Assembly: GCA_011009095.1 (NCBI GenBank)
Contig: VTPC01091051.1
Span: 62,001-126,000, forward strand
DNA from: Ignelater luminosus
Lineage: Eukaryota > Arthropoda > Insecta > Coleoptera > Elateridae
DNA: 64,000 nucleotides
Reading direction: 5' to 3'
A program made the translations under genes and the position numbers. The notes below the pieces were generated by a model, which made no database searches, was not told the DNA's origin, and saw nothing but the letters and a program-made list of their open reading frames with translations. Of this stretch, positions 12,260-26,700 are shown piece after piece; position 1 is the first letter of the stretch; each line of letters begins with the position of its first letter.

Positions 12260-15142
12260 AAAAATCAGGGAGACAATCACTGAGCTGCTAAGGGTTCGCA
12301 TTTTAATTGAAGAATTGAAATTTTATTAGGTATGTGTTTCATTCTAAACCAAGAATGTTTTATAAGCATTCATTTCATGTGCAGCTCAAAATTATCTATG
12401 GTCGAGCCACCCCTACCCCATCTAGCTACGCAGAACAATTTGTTTCCAAAGAGTGATAAGCAACAACCTGAATACTATTTGAAGGTGAATAGAGATCACT
12501 GCCCGATTAAGGTAAAGAAAATATTGACAGAAAAAAGCTTTGGACAAATCCTTCTTATATGGAAAACGAAAGCAAGGAACAAAAGCATAAGCAGGAAAAG
12601 CAGTACATGTTAACTTGAAATTGTCATGATACCATTGATTTAGAAATTAAGATTTATTTTGATATTAAAATACCCCAAAGAAAGGTAAAACTAGTAATGT
12701 TACTAATAATTAGCATAGTCTTAGTAAGCTGATTCATGCTTCATAATCAAGAGAATGATTTTGGGAAGGTTAGCTTAAGTTAGATTTGGTTGGGTTGGGT
12801 TAGGAGCGCTCATTAATTAAATAGTAATAAATTAAAGCAAAGTGATTTCAGTTAAAAAGTACAATTTCTCACAGACAATATAAAGCATAAAACAATTATA
12901 GGCGTTGGTCGTTAGTATTTTCATCCTTAGTGAACAATTTCCGGTGTTTAACTTTTTGTCTATTCGTACCAAGAGTTCTGTTGTCGTTTAGAAATCTAAA
13001 TTAAAATTTTAAATTCATCAGTTGAAAGATTACAATAATGACGATTAACTTCAACAAAAGTTAGACAAAAGTAATTAATAACAACTTTAATTTTATGAAA
13101 TTATTTTGAAAATGGATAAAACATTTTAAGTGGGGAACGAGATAACTTCTGGAGCACTTATACTTTTATAACTAAGGAAAGAACAAACATTAAAAACAGA
13201 ATGATGGATAAACCTGTCCCGTTTAAGTAGGAAAGCATTTTTCAAAAAAGATTCTGAAAATGAATGTAAACATTCGCAAAAGAAAAACACTCATTCATCA
13301 TATTATCCCGTTTCGTTTCTTTAAAAAAGGGTTTCTGGAAGTTAATGAAAATAATTTTGCGTTTTCAAATAAAAGGTTAATAGATTTCGCAACTACCGAA
13401 GAACATTACAGATAGTAAACATAATTCTAATTAGATTAATTATCTTAATGTTTCGAGCAATTGTGTCTTCCGGAAGCTCTCGACACAAACCACAAAGAAT
13501 AGTAAAAAAAATAGATAGTAAGTAGTGAGGAGTACAAGAAACTAATGAAGAGAAGATGTGAAGTCTGGCACAAACAACTTGAAAAATTAACGTGAAGAAA
13601 ATTACTTTTAAGATGCAACATGTTTACTTAATACTTGAGAATACGAAAGGGGAATTTTTTAATACGTCCATCATTTAATAGAAAAAGTCAAAATCATGAC
13701 TTCAAACTTGAAGCACTTAAAATATTCTCGGTCTTAAGAAATAACATGTGTTTTCAAGTGTAGGATTAAAATAAACAAAGTTACGTTTGTATTTTATTTG
13801 AAAGTTGCCTTTGGACTTCTTTTTCTAACAACTATATTTAAATTCATGTATTTATAATAATAAAGAGGAGCACCTGAAGGTGTGTTATGGAAAAGTTGTA
13901 TTAAAAACATGTTTAAGTAAGTGTGAACATACTAAGAAATGCAATTTAAAAATTAAAAAAATAATACAATAAATGTGTAAGTATAGGAGGAACAGTTAAA
14001 CAAATTTAACTTGCGTTTAAATAAACTTTGGTTACATTTTAGAAAATAACGGGCTATATTCTCTTAAAAAAAGAAATGATGACTATTAAAAAATCTGGGT
14101 CACAGAATAATTTGTATTAGCAATTTAAAATATTAAGTGCGAGAAATTCTGTTCTGGATTGCAAAACCATTGCTTACATTTTTATTAACGCGTTTTTGAT
14201 GACTTGAAAAGTTTATATATTCTAGGATATTTGCTATGTTTTTCTTTTCTTTTTTAATATGACTCGGTTTACTTTGTACAATTACGTCAGGTCATTGAAT
14301 TTCGTAACCTTTTTTGAAATTTAAATCTAGGGTCATCTTGGGATTTTTTGTTTCTCGACATTTTAAGTTAACTTTTAAAATACGCTCTTATTCATAGAGC
14401 ATAACAGCAAACCAAATTATAAATTTTGATTGCAGTGCCATAAGTAGGATTTGTAAATAACAGAGTTATCAAAAAGTATTTTTTTTAATTACCGACTTTC
14501 AAAAGTCGTTGCAAACTTAGTTTGCTTTGAAATTCATGTACGACTGCAATGGGGAAATACTGACACTAACCTACCACAATAAATAATAATTAATGGTAAG
14601 TTTATTTTGTCATCTGCCTTCAATAACAGTTTTATACTGAAGATGTAGAGATTCCCTTGGAAGCTCTAAAGCTTGCCATTGAAAATCTACCCCACCATTA
14701 GTGTATCAGTTTCCCCCTCGTAGAGCAGAATGCCTAAATTCGATATAAAAGTATTTGTAGAGAGCGATTAGTCAAAGACAGACAGACATTTGGTGGAGGA
14801 GCTCAGCATCAAATGAATGGAAAAGAAACATAACCACACATTGTATTAGTCTAATTTAATCGAAAAAGAAAAAACCATATACTATAGGCACAAAGTAATC
14901 ACATAGCAAAATATTTCTTAACAAACTATTGTTATTTTCAGCTGCAGCTCATAGGTAGTATTAAAGAGAAACAGAAAGAAAAGATAAAAGATAAGCCGAG
15001 TCTCAATATTTTTCTTTGTTGTAGTATAAACACCTGCTTCATCAATAGTACTGGCCAGTCTGATTTAGTTAACAAAAAGAAAAACTTATGATTGTAATTG
15101 GAATGGGTCACAATCTTCTGAATAAACGATAGAGAAAATCTT
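12260..15142. other. non-coding DNA
   Basis: No supported gene. Contains a GGTTGGGTTGGGTTAGG tract at 12788-12804, a word common as an interspersed repeat in insect genomes, and two adjacent palindromes at 14493-14525. The frame at 12332-12613 is unsupported. Confidence 0.45.
14493..14525. repeat. two adjacent short perfect palindromes
   Basis: CGACTTTCAAAAGTCG (7-bp arms, 2-bp spacer, 14493-14508) is followed after two bases by GCAAACTTAGTTTGC (6-bp arms, 3-bp spacer, 14511-14525). This is direct sequence observation; the function is unknown. Confidence 0.8.
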
Positions 15143-15240
15143 TCTTGGTGGTCTAGGACAATTCGTCGCTGCCGACACAGCGCGTTTTACCACCAAGACA
15201 GGTCACCATCGGTCGTTTCATCGCCGCTACCACGTCATAA
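15143..15240. repeat. GC-rich hairpin and degenerate repeat, probable MITE/transposon fragment
   Basis: TCTTGGTGGT (15143-15152) pairs perfectly with ACCACCAAGA (15189-15198) around a 36-nt GC-rich loop containing TCGTCGCTGCCGACAC. A similar word, TCATCGCCGCTACCACG, follows just right of the hairpin, so the block looks like two diverged copies of one unit. Its base composition is sharply different from both flanks, suggesting an inserted element. The family is not identified. Confidence 0.5.
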
Positions 15241-18200
15241 AAAACAAAATTAGCCGAGTGTTTTCATATTTCAACGTTTTTATTCAATAATTAAGCAATT
15301 TGCTATTCTAATTTATTGTAAACCACTTTTACTATTATTTTATGGCCTAAACGGCCAAATGTCAAAGCAGACCAATAAAAGTCATTATAGACATTTCTTA
15401 TGGCTTTCATTTGCGCTATAAAGCGTTGAAATTGATCAATGCGTTTCTAAATAATTACGAGAACCATTTTGTAGATACCATCAGCTCTTTAGAAGGCTAT
15501 AGCTACGCTACTAAGAGGAACTTTGTATTACTGACTACCCTAACAGGCACTACAAGTCTTTCAAATCTTATCAAAGGTTGAGACTTTTAATTTTTGAGCT
15601 AGAAGGTTTAATGGAAAGGTAACTGATTATGTTATACGACGCGATGTGAATAAGTTACATAACTGTGCCATCATATCCTTCGGTTATTCCGACGCTAAAA
15701 TTCTGGTATCATTGAGTTGCTCTTTGTCCAGATTTTCTATTTTGAAGGAGTCGAGAAGGTTTTCAATATATCTTGACTACTTTATGTAAATGACGATTTA
15801 GTTATACTTAGCAAGGTTACCAGTTTAATAGTTTTGATTGAAAAGATTTTGCAAAAATGTGATTAAAAATTATCTTTGGTAATGCTTCAACATGAGATTT
15901 GTTAGGTATTGATTTATTTCCTCTTTAGATTTTGATTAAAATTTTTGCATAAGCAAATTTTGCCAAAACATGACTTTGCTAATACTTTCCATGAGATTTC
16001 TCAATCAATGATTGTGTTTTCTCTTCAAGTAATCTTTAAAATTTTTATTAAAATGTAAAAATCTGTTGATGTTTTAAACTAAGTTAAGCTCAAATCATGA
16101 TTGAGGACCATTTTTTCTGTAATGTCTTGCGATGTTGAGTTTTTTTTTTGAAATTCGTCTTCACGGTTTTCTTTGAAACATTCTGTCTTGGATGTCTTCA
16201 TCATTGATGTTGGGTCTTTTTGGTTTTATTAGTAGATTTTTGTTGCTTTCCAGTAATATTTCTGGTTTATATTGTGGGACGTTTTTGTAATAACACATTT
16301 TCAAGAAGTAACTCTTATAAGTATTTGAATAAGCGGAGAGGCACAATAGATTAATTTAAAACTAGTAGAAACTCTTGTAATATTCTTTATGAGAAAACTA
16401 GATAACTTCAGATTTGCGAATGAATTGGACTTCCTAAAACCATTTTGTAAAATTGTATACGGTTATGAAGCATAAGGATAGTAATTTTTTGTCAAACGAC
16501 AGTAAAATAGTAGAGTTCGGACAGAAGAATGCAAAAGGGTTATCCGCTTGGGCAGCAACCAAATAAATATAATAATTCCTGATCTATCTTGCATCAATAT
16601 ATTGGTTCGAAAAGTTTGAAAACTGAATATCAAGGTATGAGAAAATTGATTTGACTAATTCACATAGTATTTCTCATAATAACTGTGGATGCAAGAAAAG
16701 CAACACTTCAATATGTTAAGCTACGAAAGAAATTTCTGAAAAAGGATATAGGCTTTTTCTCAACCTGACTCAGTCAGTGTCGAAGGTTCAATTCTTGACG
16801 CACAACAGAAATGACAAGCACTTACGATTATTACTACCATCGTCATCATTATTATCATCATGGAATCATTGGAATCAAAAGCAAAGAGGGCAGTTCATAC
16901 ACGATAAAAGTGTTGTTAAAGCTTTCAAATTATAACTGAAGCTTGTCTCCACATTACTGCATTTCTTTCTATATCTAGAAATAGCAATGAAAAGATTTTG
17001 TAAGTACACTATGTTCAAACATAGAAATAAATTTAAATTTCAGTTTCAGAAAAAAGCACCGGCGAATGCACTCCTAAAGGATTTGCAATAGATAATTAAA
17101 AATAGGAAGTACTTGAAGACATTTCCATCTACCGCACGGTTAGGTCGACTAACGTTATGATAAAACAAGTTTCGTAATGACAATTTTAGGTTACGCATAG
17201 AAAAAATCTTGTTATTACACAGAAAACGGTTAAGCTAAGCAACAAGCACGGAAGAAATCAAATTTATCGACCATACTATTTACACAGGAAACACCAAAAA
17301 ATTTCATAAAAGAGATAAAAAAAAAACCTTAACCTCAAAATCTTAATACCTACCCCAAACAAACACAACCCTATAAGTGGTACAGAAATCTTATATAAGG
17401 GTTGAAATTTTACAATAGGTTAAACGATTCCCTTATGCCCTTTTGAGTTTGGAACAATACAAAAAGGATTTTAGAGTAATATGAGAAGGTAAAAAAATTC
17501 CCTTAATACCCCACCTATAACCCTTGTCTCAAGCTTAGAGATTACTTTTCCTTTCTACCTAGTTCCTTTACCTGTGCACGATTGTCATTATATCAGGTTT
17601 TTATCCTTTACATAGAACTATTAGAAAAAAAAAACGGAAAATTTCTCTTGAATGTTTGCAATTTTTTTTCTAAAATCCAAGGACGTAATAAATTATGGAA
17701 AAGAATTAATTGGAGGAATATATTTGAATTTTGTTGAGTGTGTAATTTAAGTAATAATAGACAAATTGGTTTAAAATAAATTCAAAACCTTGACTCTTAC
17801 CCAATTATTTCTTGTAATTATTAGCCGCGATACGCTTCTGGTTTTGAATTTGTCCGAATACATTCTTCTTGTACATATGTATGTAACACTTACGTAGATG
17901 TTTGAATTAATTTGATAAATACTCAAATAAATTATAAGAGCAATTTGGTGTATATTTTAAAAACAGTTTTGCAACATACTATATAAACATAACAAATTCT
18001 ATCCATGAGTTTATTTTAAAAGAATTAAACTATAAAAAACTTCTTCCATAAATTACAACAAATGCATATAACCTTCAGGAAAGATCTTTATAATTAATAT
18101 CTTTCTTTTTAATTTGCTACATTCCTTTCATAATGTAAAATACAAAAAAGTTAGGAAATTAAATAAATAGAAAAGCATCAATAGTATCCTCTAAATCCTT

Positions 18201-19380
18201 ATAAACATTAACGACCTCTAATAAAACGAAAATTTATTAATGCCTCTAATTTTTTCTACATTCAACAATACAAATATAAAATTGAAATATGAATAATTTC
18301 TAAAGAATATACGTTAGCACACAGTAACAATAATAACAAAACAATTCTTAAAATAAATAATGGCCAAGATCGAGTTTATATTTTAGATTTTTTTTTTCAT
18401 CAAACCAGTTATATTCTAGTAGCTGCTTTGAATATTGCTTTTATATTATGCTTGTTCTTGTTGTACGTCGAATTATAAGTAATGTACACTTATAGAAAGG
18501 TATCCAATGGAATACGAAACGATGACGTAAAGAAAACACATACAATTAGATAAAATCATGTATGTTACCATAAATTCGCGTGCATTGTGCAAACGATATG
18601 AAATAACTTTGATATTGAATTATTATTGTAAATTGCTATAAATATTTAAACTGCACACATGGTTTATTGGTGAATAGAATTTATGTATGGGCAATTGCGG
18701 ATACTACCTAGAACGGCGAGATGGATTTTGAATTTTTACAACTACAAGATGCTAATGACATGTAATAATATTCTTATGAGAAGCTCCTGGATTTATTATA
18801 TTCTTCGGAATGTTTATAGTAGGTTGTTTTGGTTACTTCATTTGTTAAATATGTACGTTCTAACCTTTCCTATCTTTTATAAAATCAAGAATATAGAAAA
18901 ATTCTTAGAACTGTTAATCTTACTGCCATTTCAGTTTTGTGTTGAAAATTGACCTCAAATAACGTGATCAGTAGAAGCCGGAACATGAAGCAAAATGACT
19001 ACTAGAACTGGACCAAAGCAACCTTCGGGCAAAAAATTCAGTTCTAACGAGTAAAAGACAATTACCAAACATATTCTCAAAGATATGTTTTTATAGAGTG
19101 AATGATCCTGATCAAAGATCTAAGACGAAAAAATGTTAGGTGGGGCCTTTAACCAAATTTCTTTTAATCTAAAAATACTTATTCTACGTATGGGATCTCC
19201 AAAGGGTAATCTGACAAGTCTAAGATTATGAAAAGCCTAATAAAGAAGTCTCAACAAGATAGCTTATCTGTTTTATAGCTGTTTTGACTTTAAAGCACAT
19301 CCTTCTTTGTATATTTAAAGGGGAGATAACAATTTATTTTCACAAAATAGAAATCAAAAACCTTCGAATTACAGAACTCA
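15241..19380. other. AT-rich non-coding DNA
   Basis: No supported gene. The segment 17280-17545 has unusual C/A strand bias with CCCTATAA and its inverted form TTATATAAGGG. Open frames at 16161-16346 (minus) and 18683-18952 (plus) lack any supporting feature. Confidence 0.45.
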
Positions 19381-20560
19381 AAACATGGCATTTGGTACAA
19401 TTTCAGAACTCATCAAAATAGTCAAAAGCGCTTTGCCAAAACCTCATGATTTTGAAAATAACCCCTCTCGTTGCAATTCTCTATAGATTTTAGCTGCATG
19501 GGGTTTAGATCAGAATGTTGAGCAAGTCATAAGAAATGATCGACTTTTACCCAATCGTTTACAAGGTTGGCGTGGCGGCATCAATAGCAGTGTGTTAGAA
19601 AATTTTACTTTTATCCCAAAATATCTCCTTCAGATTGATTGTGATGAATTGTACTCAAACCAACTTAAGATAGAAATGGTTAGAGCAGCTTTTCTATTAC
19701 AGCTGCAAGTTATCCAAATCATATTTATTTAAACAATTATGGTTAACAAAATTGGAAACCTATATTTAAACTTTGGGAAGGTAAACCAGGAACCTTAAAC
19801 ATCACGTTATCCGAATCTTCTTATAACGCTAGAGATTCTATAGAGGTAGGAGACATCATTATTGGTGGGACTATAATTTCGTGAATTTTAGACATTACCA
19901 ATAACGCAATTTGAGCAACAAACTTTTTTTTTCTGTCATTAACTTTATAATGAGTTTTGGCCCTATTACGGAGATTTACACAATTCAGATACTTTGAAAT
20001 GGCGAAAATTGCATTTTGATTGAAACCGATGTCTTACGTGATAATTACCTTTTATACCAAAATCGACTCTAGCCCTTGGTCTAAGTCCTTTCTACTATTC
20101 GTAGTTTGAAGAGAATTAAGACAGAATATTTCAAGTCTTCATGTATCTGCTGAAGAATGCCAAAGTCTTTGAAGTCGTGAGAGTATTTCGACGCTCTTGC
20201 AGTAGATTAGTATGCCGATTAATAAATGTTGTGGTCTGGACAGGATTGAAAACGAGGCAGTAGCAGAAAGGCCAATTTAGGCAATTACCAAAAAGGAATT
20301 TTAATGAGGGCTTGGAGCAAACGATGAGAGAAGTTCAAAACCAAAATAAAAGATTCATCTTAGAATACATCGAATCATTTGGACTTTGAAAATGTGTCTG
20401 CTCCAAATTGGCAACGAGTAGATATCTCTTATCAAAAAAGGTAGCTGTTCGCCGTTTGATTGAAAAACAAATTCTAGTTCTTAAAAATGCCCTTATACAG
20501 TTTTGGTCTTGTTTAATGTGATTTTTCTCTATGCTATAAGATGAAAGTGCCGATGAGGGA
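19381..20560 (+). pseudogene. degenerate coding-like region, origin unknown
   Basis: The plus strand carries consecutive protein-like stretches broken by stops and frame changes. The first begins near 19387 (MAFGTISELIKIVKSALPKP). A second, after a stop, includes AAWGLDQNVEQVIRNDRLLP and GWRGGINSSVLENF. A third, in another frame at about 19750-19880, includes WKPIFKLWEGKPGTLN and RDSIEVGDIIIGG. Composition and the length of the fragments argue for a once-real protein. I recognise no domain. A transposon protein or an old endogenous viral copy are both possible, with no evidence to choose between them. Confidence 0.4.
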
Positions 20561-22780
20561 ATATTATTTATATTTAAAGACGGTGGAGAATATCTGAAAA
20601 GTTTTCTTTCATTTTATTTATTCATAAGATTTTATAGTTTGAATTTTTTTTCTTCTACTAAAAATCGAGCAACATTCAAGTTTTTGGTATAGCACACTTA
20701 AGTGGAAACAATTTATTCAAAAAGACAAATTATTTTTGATTCCCTCAAAGTGTCTATCAAATAAATCCAGATAAAAACACAAATCTATTATAAAAACCAA
20801 AACATTCTGATCTGCGCAACAAAAACAACATCTTTTTATCTAATTAGTTATATAATTTGTTTATTTAGTACTATATATCTTTGTTAATGAGGATACTACA
20901 TTAATGCAGATTATCAAAATAAAAATAATAATAAATTCATTTAGTTTTAATTAATAAAATAGATGTAGAGCTTTCCTAATTACATTCTTATTTTTTGTTT
21001 CTTGTTAGAAATAAATCATTTTTTTATTATAGCAAAACGCAATTCTTTCATAATTAAAGAAACGCGTAGATTTTTTTGTATGGCTTTTGTTCTTTTATAA
21101 TTTGTAGGTTCTTCTAAAATTGCTTAAGAAAAAAGGGGATGCTGCTAAAAATAATATCAAGAAACGAAATAATAATTTTCTTTAATAATACATCAAAGAT
21201 TGTTAATCAGTAACAAATATTCCTTCTACTCTGCAGGCATTTTCTTTTTCATGTAGTTATAATACAAAGTAATTAATAAACGTCGAAGAACGATGAAAAA
21301 AATAAAAACTTAGCTACAGATTTCCTATGTTAATTAACACTTACAGCAAAAGGAATTACTTACACTACCCATGGAATATACGTTTTGTATACATACAACT
21401 CACAGTTACAAGAAACGGCAAATGCGGAGCAATTTTAAATTAATTACCAGGCATATCTTTAACTTTAACATATGTCTTAAAGAGAACTGGCTAACAACTG
21501 TTTTCTATTAAATATTTACAAATAAATGGAAAAACAAAAGTATTCGAAATTTATCGTCTTTATATTTTATGTGGCTATTCTGCTACTTGTTAAAGCTTAT
21601 AATTACGCCATTATTTAAATTTTACTCTCTGAAATATAAAATAAAAATAAAACTGAAAAAGATGAAGATAGCTTTAAAGAAACAACAACCGAAGGTTTTC
21701 AAGCTCTAACCTTTTTTAATTAATATTCGAAAATTTAATTAGCTTTCGAAGCCGAAAACTCCGAGAACCAAATGAAATATGCGTTAATCTACATTTTCAT
21801 ATTATAATTAATATATGTGGATGTTATAATTTTAATTAATAGTTTAATTTCCTATATGAAAATGATCGATATTATGTTTTGAATCACGCAGCCACTTTTA
21901 AACTACCTAAAACTCTATTAATTTTTTGTCGAATTTTTGTAATAACTTGTTTGATTAAATTTTTTTGATGGGAGGAACAAACATTTCGGGAACTTTGCTA
22001 AAAATATTTGTTATTTATTAATCAAGATTTTATCGGTAGTATTTTTTAATATAAAATCAGATTTATAATAAAACCTCTACATGAGTATATTGAAAGGGAA
22101 CGAAGATTACTTGAAAATCTTTCAATAAATTCTTGTAGAACAAATGTCTTACAACCAGCACTTAATCAACTATTTCCATGTATCTTTTGTAAAACATGTA
22201 TTTTCTGCTGCGACAACTGTGCGTATTATAGACAGGAAAATAATTTATTTTCTCGGAGTGACTCTTGTGTTTTATTTATGCAAAATCATGGCATATTTCT
22301 GCAATTCCAGTGTCATAAAGTCGATAGGATCACTTAATAATTACATTGAAATATTAACATATCTATTCCTACACAACCAATATTATGATTGGCATACATG
22401 ATATCTCTAATAATTGTTCATAGAGCGTTGAACTCTACTGTAAAGTGTTCAACACATTTACATCCATCAAGATCCCTAGTACGTATTTAATATTTAATGT
22501 TCTATCTGTGAATTTGCATTTTCTTACAAAACTACAAAGCACGATGACTGAGAATTTATGCACCTTCACCGTTTGAAATTATACGCGCGTACGTTTAAGT
22601 TTTCTTTTATTCCTCTTTTATTATACTCTTTTACAAGACAATCAAAAACAATTTGTTTGTTATTTACAAAAAAGAATGAGTTTCTTCTTTTGTATTTCAA
22701 TACAAAGTGTAATGATCACTTGTAATGTTAATTCCTTTAATAAAAAAATTGCAGGACTGCATAAACAATTTCCTATCCGG
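20561..22780. other. very AT-rich non-coding DNA
   Basis: No supported feature. The frame 22144-22401 is unsupported low-complexity sequence. Confidence 0.5.
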
Positions 22781-23760
22781 TATATGGTTTGATCTGGTGG
22801 GGTTTTTGGCATTTGGGTGATTTATTGATTTCAATTTCCAATTTACATTATTCAACACAAACAGTTGCAGGTGTGAAGGATCTTAATATAAAACTTCTTT
22901 CCATAAATCATGTAAACGAGTGTTACCAAATTTATCAGCAACAGCCAAAGAATTTGGGAATAAAATTATATGAGAAAACAGGAAATTGATTTTTTTTGAA
23001 TTCATCAGTTTCAATTTTCTAGTATTCAAACGATTTCTATCGGGAAACTTCTAATTAGACGGGTAACTGGGATTCCTCTTGTTGGTTTTCCCGATTACTT
23101 CATCACCATTTTTTATGGATTTGGCTCGCATTTTCCCATTGATTTGAGAAAAGTCCAGTTAATAAATTATTAACAGTATCTAACCTCAAACATTGTCGGG
23201 CACTATGGCGTAACAATAGGCCACGTGTTTAAATGGACAGTGTATGAACTTCATTGGCCAAGCTATAGAAACAAAAATTTAGTTGAAATGTATGGCTGCG
23301 TTATAGAAAGAAAGAAATATGAATCTCTGCAAAATGCACTTGCTACGCATGCTTTGCGTTTGAGGTGAGAATTGGAAAATTCGCTTAAAGCAGTCATCAG
23401 AAACTTAAAGCATTTGATCAGAAAGAGAAAAGCAAAGTTTCTTCAATAGGGGAGTCTGAAGCCTAATTACACGTTATAAATCTAATCATTTAAGAAGCCG
23501 TTAACGAATATTACAAAGATATATTAATAGAGAAGCTTTCACAGTTAAATTAAAATATTTCCAGCTATGTATGAACATTCAAAATCCATCAAGAGATGGT
23601 AGCGAGATAGCCATTCAAGATGACAATCAGTTTTTTGGAATATCTGGCAATTCTCTAATTTTATGCTCACGTAGTTTAATGAGGACTATGAACCAAATCA
23701 AAGCTCAAAGAAACTGTGAAGATTTACTATTATTAAATATGAAGATAACATAGTAATTTC
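22781..23760 (+). other. coding-like patch, unrecognised
   Basis: Around 23200-23450 the plus strand reads HYGVTIGHVFKWTVYELHWP, then SYRNKNLVEMYGCVIERKKY and a Lys/Leu-rich helical-looking stretch, with a stop after LRLR. A further open frame runs 23571-23753. No family is recognised; this is probably a decayed mobile-element protein. Confidence 0.25.
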
Positions 23761-26700
23761 GTCATAGTATTGGTTATTGGAATGCGTTTCCTTCAGAAAT
23801 CGCCAAAATTTTATCACAGACATTTCTGATTACTATCAACCTTGGTAGCAGTAATACAGTGCACGCATTAAAGACTACGTTTTTGTTTCACTTTGTATTT
23901 TTACACGGTAAGAGTAGTAAAATTCCGTAAGCTGCAGCATGCAACAAATAAGAGTCACAAAAAACAAATGATTATAAAAAGAGATCATGGAAAGCAAACA
24001 CGATAACTATCTTTAATTTGAGTTACAATAAAACTACAATTAATAAGAATTTTGAAAGATGGTTATAATTCATACTGATCAAATTTTTTACTTAATTAAA
24101 TTATTGTTGGTTACGCATGTAAAGTTTGCAAGAACTAAATTTAATCACGATTTACGACCGATTGAATCAGATGCCGCAACGTTTTTTAAACATAATTAAC
24201 AAAAGAGATTGTCAAAATTTTACCAATAGCCAATTAGCGTAAAAAAATTCTAAACATCTTTTTATTAGATTTGTTATTATTGAAAATTAACTAATCAACT
24301 AATTGAATCCGAGTTAATTATTCGGTTGACTTAGCTTTCAATTTTATTTTTCTTTGAGAAAAACATTTGGGGGATACTACAGGGTTTATAATTTTATTCT
24401 TATTAAACACTCAATTTAGCATTTATGTCCTTCAACAACACTAGCTTTAACCAAATCTAAGTAAAAATATGGCAATAATTAAAGCATAAACATATTTTTT
24501 TGCTAGTATTGTTACGTATGAAGATTTTCATATATTTGACCTTTAAAACTTAAATAATTAGTAACGGTCTCATATTACACTCGTTATAAGTTTTTCTAAT
24601 TGTAGCTAAAACCACTCAATTTAAATAGTTAAATGCCAACATGATATTTTCAGTTTACGAATTTCCAATTTAAATTTAAAATTAGAACGACAAAAGAAAA
24701 TTTAATTTAAATTACCCAGTAATGATTGGTTTTGAAATAATCAGAACCGAGAGAATGTACCATTCAGACAAAATTTTATAAATTAAAACCGCTCTTCAAA
24801 CAATAACTAATTGTAAGATTATTAATCCAAGAAAATAATTATCACTTTTTCATTTCTCATGGACATTAAATCCCATACATACACTATTTTAAATTTATGA
24901 TTTTTAATTTATTTTAAAAACATTGAGAAATGAATTAGTTGTCTTCTTTCCAATTAATTTAATCGAAAAATATGTGTTTTATCGCTTTTGTTAATTATTT
25001 GAAGTAATTACTAATTTATTTTATAAAAACAAAACTGAACAAAAAATTTCATTTCGATTTACATTTTCGAGATAAACATATGAAATTGTTATTTTAGATA
25101 ATATTATTTCGAGTAATTAATTGTCTAAATAATTGATGGTTAGAACACTACTTCAGTTAGAAACCAATACAATTAATTGATTAAGTTGAACTTAACAGAA
25201 GAAAGTTTATTTTATGCAAAACAATTATTCCTGAACACATTTCTCACAGAAAAGTTAACAAATATCACTAAAAATCTAAATGATGTGCGAAGCAATTCGA
25301 ATCTCATCCCCAACAATTTAATCCATAAAGGTTAAAATTGTTTAACAAAAATACTGAATGGTTGTTTTAACACTGTTGAATGTGTGATATTCATTAATTA
25401 CACATCTTCCTTTCTTTTCTCCGGCTGCATAATTGATATTTGTCCATCATTTTCTAGTTAATGTTACATGTTTTCTAAACCAGCTGTGCATACATCTGTT
25501 TTATTGTATTTCTTGTATTTGGCCTTCTATTTTGGTAAACACAGTTCCGTATTTTATTTTTTCTATTAATTTGCTTCTTATTTTATTTTTAGCAGTCGGG
25601 TCGTCTTCATTTTATATACTCTTATTTCTGTGTCACAGAAATAAATTTCGAAATTCATTTCTAAAACATTTTCGCAAATTTTGTTCCACTTTATTTATAA
25701 TTGATTATTCAACGCATATTTCTGTAAACCGTCAACACAAAAAAAATTATTATTTATTACTTTTGCAATAATACAGCAATTATATTTATTATTATTATTA
25801 TATAGTTTCACTCGTCATACTTTTGTTATTTTGATATTTTCATTAGAAAAAACCATTTTGCCTATATTAAATTGTTTATTTTTTAAATTCGCAACGATTT
25901 GTCGAAACCCAAAGGTTAAAAATAGAATAATTTGTTAGATGTAGTAGTTTCGCTAATGAATGGCAAGAATTTTTCTATTTTGCTAAAATAAAACCTGTTT
26001 CCCGTCTATTTAAGAAATATTCGGGCTATTATATTCAAGAGAACTGATAGAAAAGTATGTTATTTTAACAGCTTTTTACACCTTTATTTAAATTTGAAAT
26101 TGACGTTATGCAAAATTTATACAGGTAGGTACAACTTTAATAATTTATGTAAAAATTACCTTTTTTCTTCCCAGTGTGTGGGTTTAATTTTAATTGATCC
26201 CTTTTTTTAATTTTTGGCAAATAAATCTAATCTTAAATTGATATGTCTTTATTGTAGATACAAGCAGCAACAGGTGGTTTTAAAACTAGGAAATTTAATT
26301 TTTAATGCATTTAACACTTGCCAGTTCAATCTAAATACCACATCGATATTAGGATGACACACGCTATATAGAATTAATTAACAGAAACGTTCAGGATTTT
26401 AGATGTTTATTGCATCTAAAGCATTTAAATGTTGCTACTATTTGACAGACCATTTGCATACTAATCTTTTACTTATTTAACCAGTCTTCACTTTTGCTTT
26501 CCATGATTTTTATTGGCACGCAAAAAAAGGAAAATAAACATCCCAAAACGACCCTTCAAATTTAAAAATATAGTCATTACCACATATTAAGAAAAATTAC
26601 CACAAATATACCCTGTTAAATTTACCTTCCTCACATTTATCCAATTCCATAACCATCCTGTTCCCAAACCTATAAACTTGAATCTTCACTTGGATAATTG

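Noticed and set aside
24250-25230. Homeodomain-site enhancer cluster from many TTAATTAATT words
   Set aside because: In DNA this AT-rich such words are expected by chance. Without conservation or accessibility data no enhancer can be supported.
25787-25800. CRISPR-like or satellite array
   Set aside because: Only short simple microsatellites (TTA, GAAT, AAT, TA) occur; no spacer-repeat organisation.
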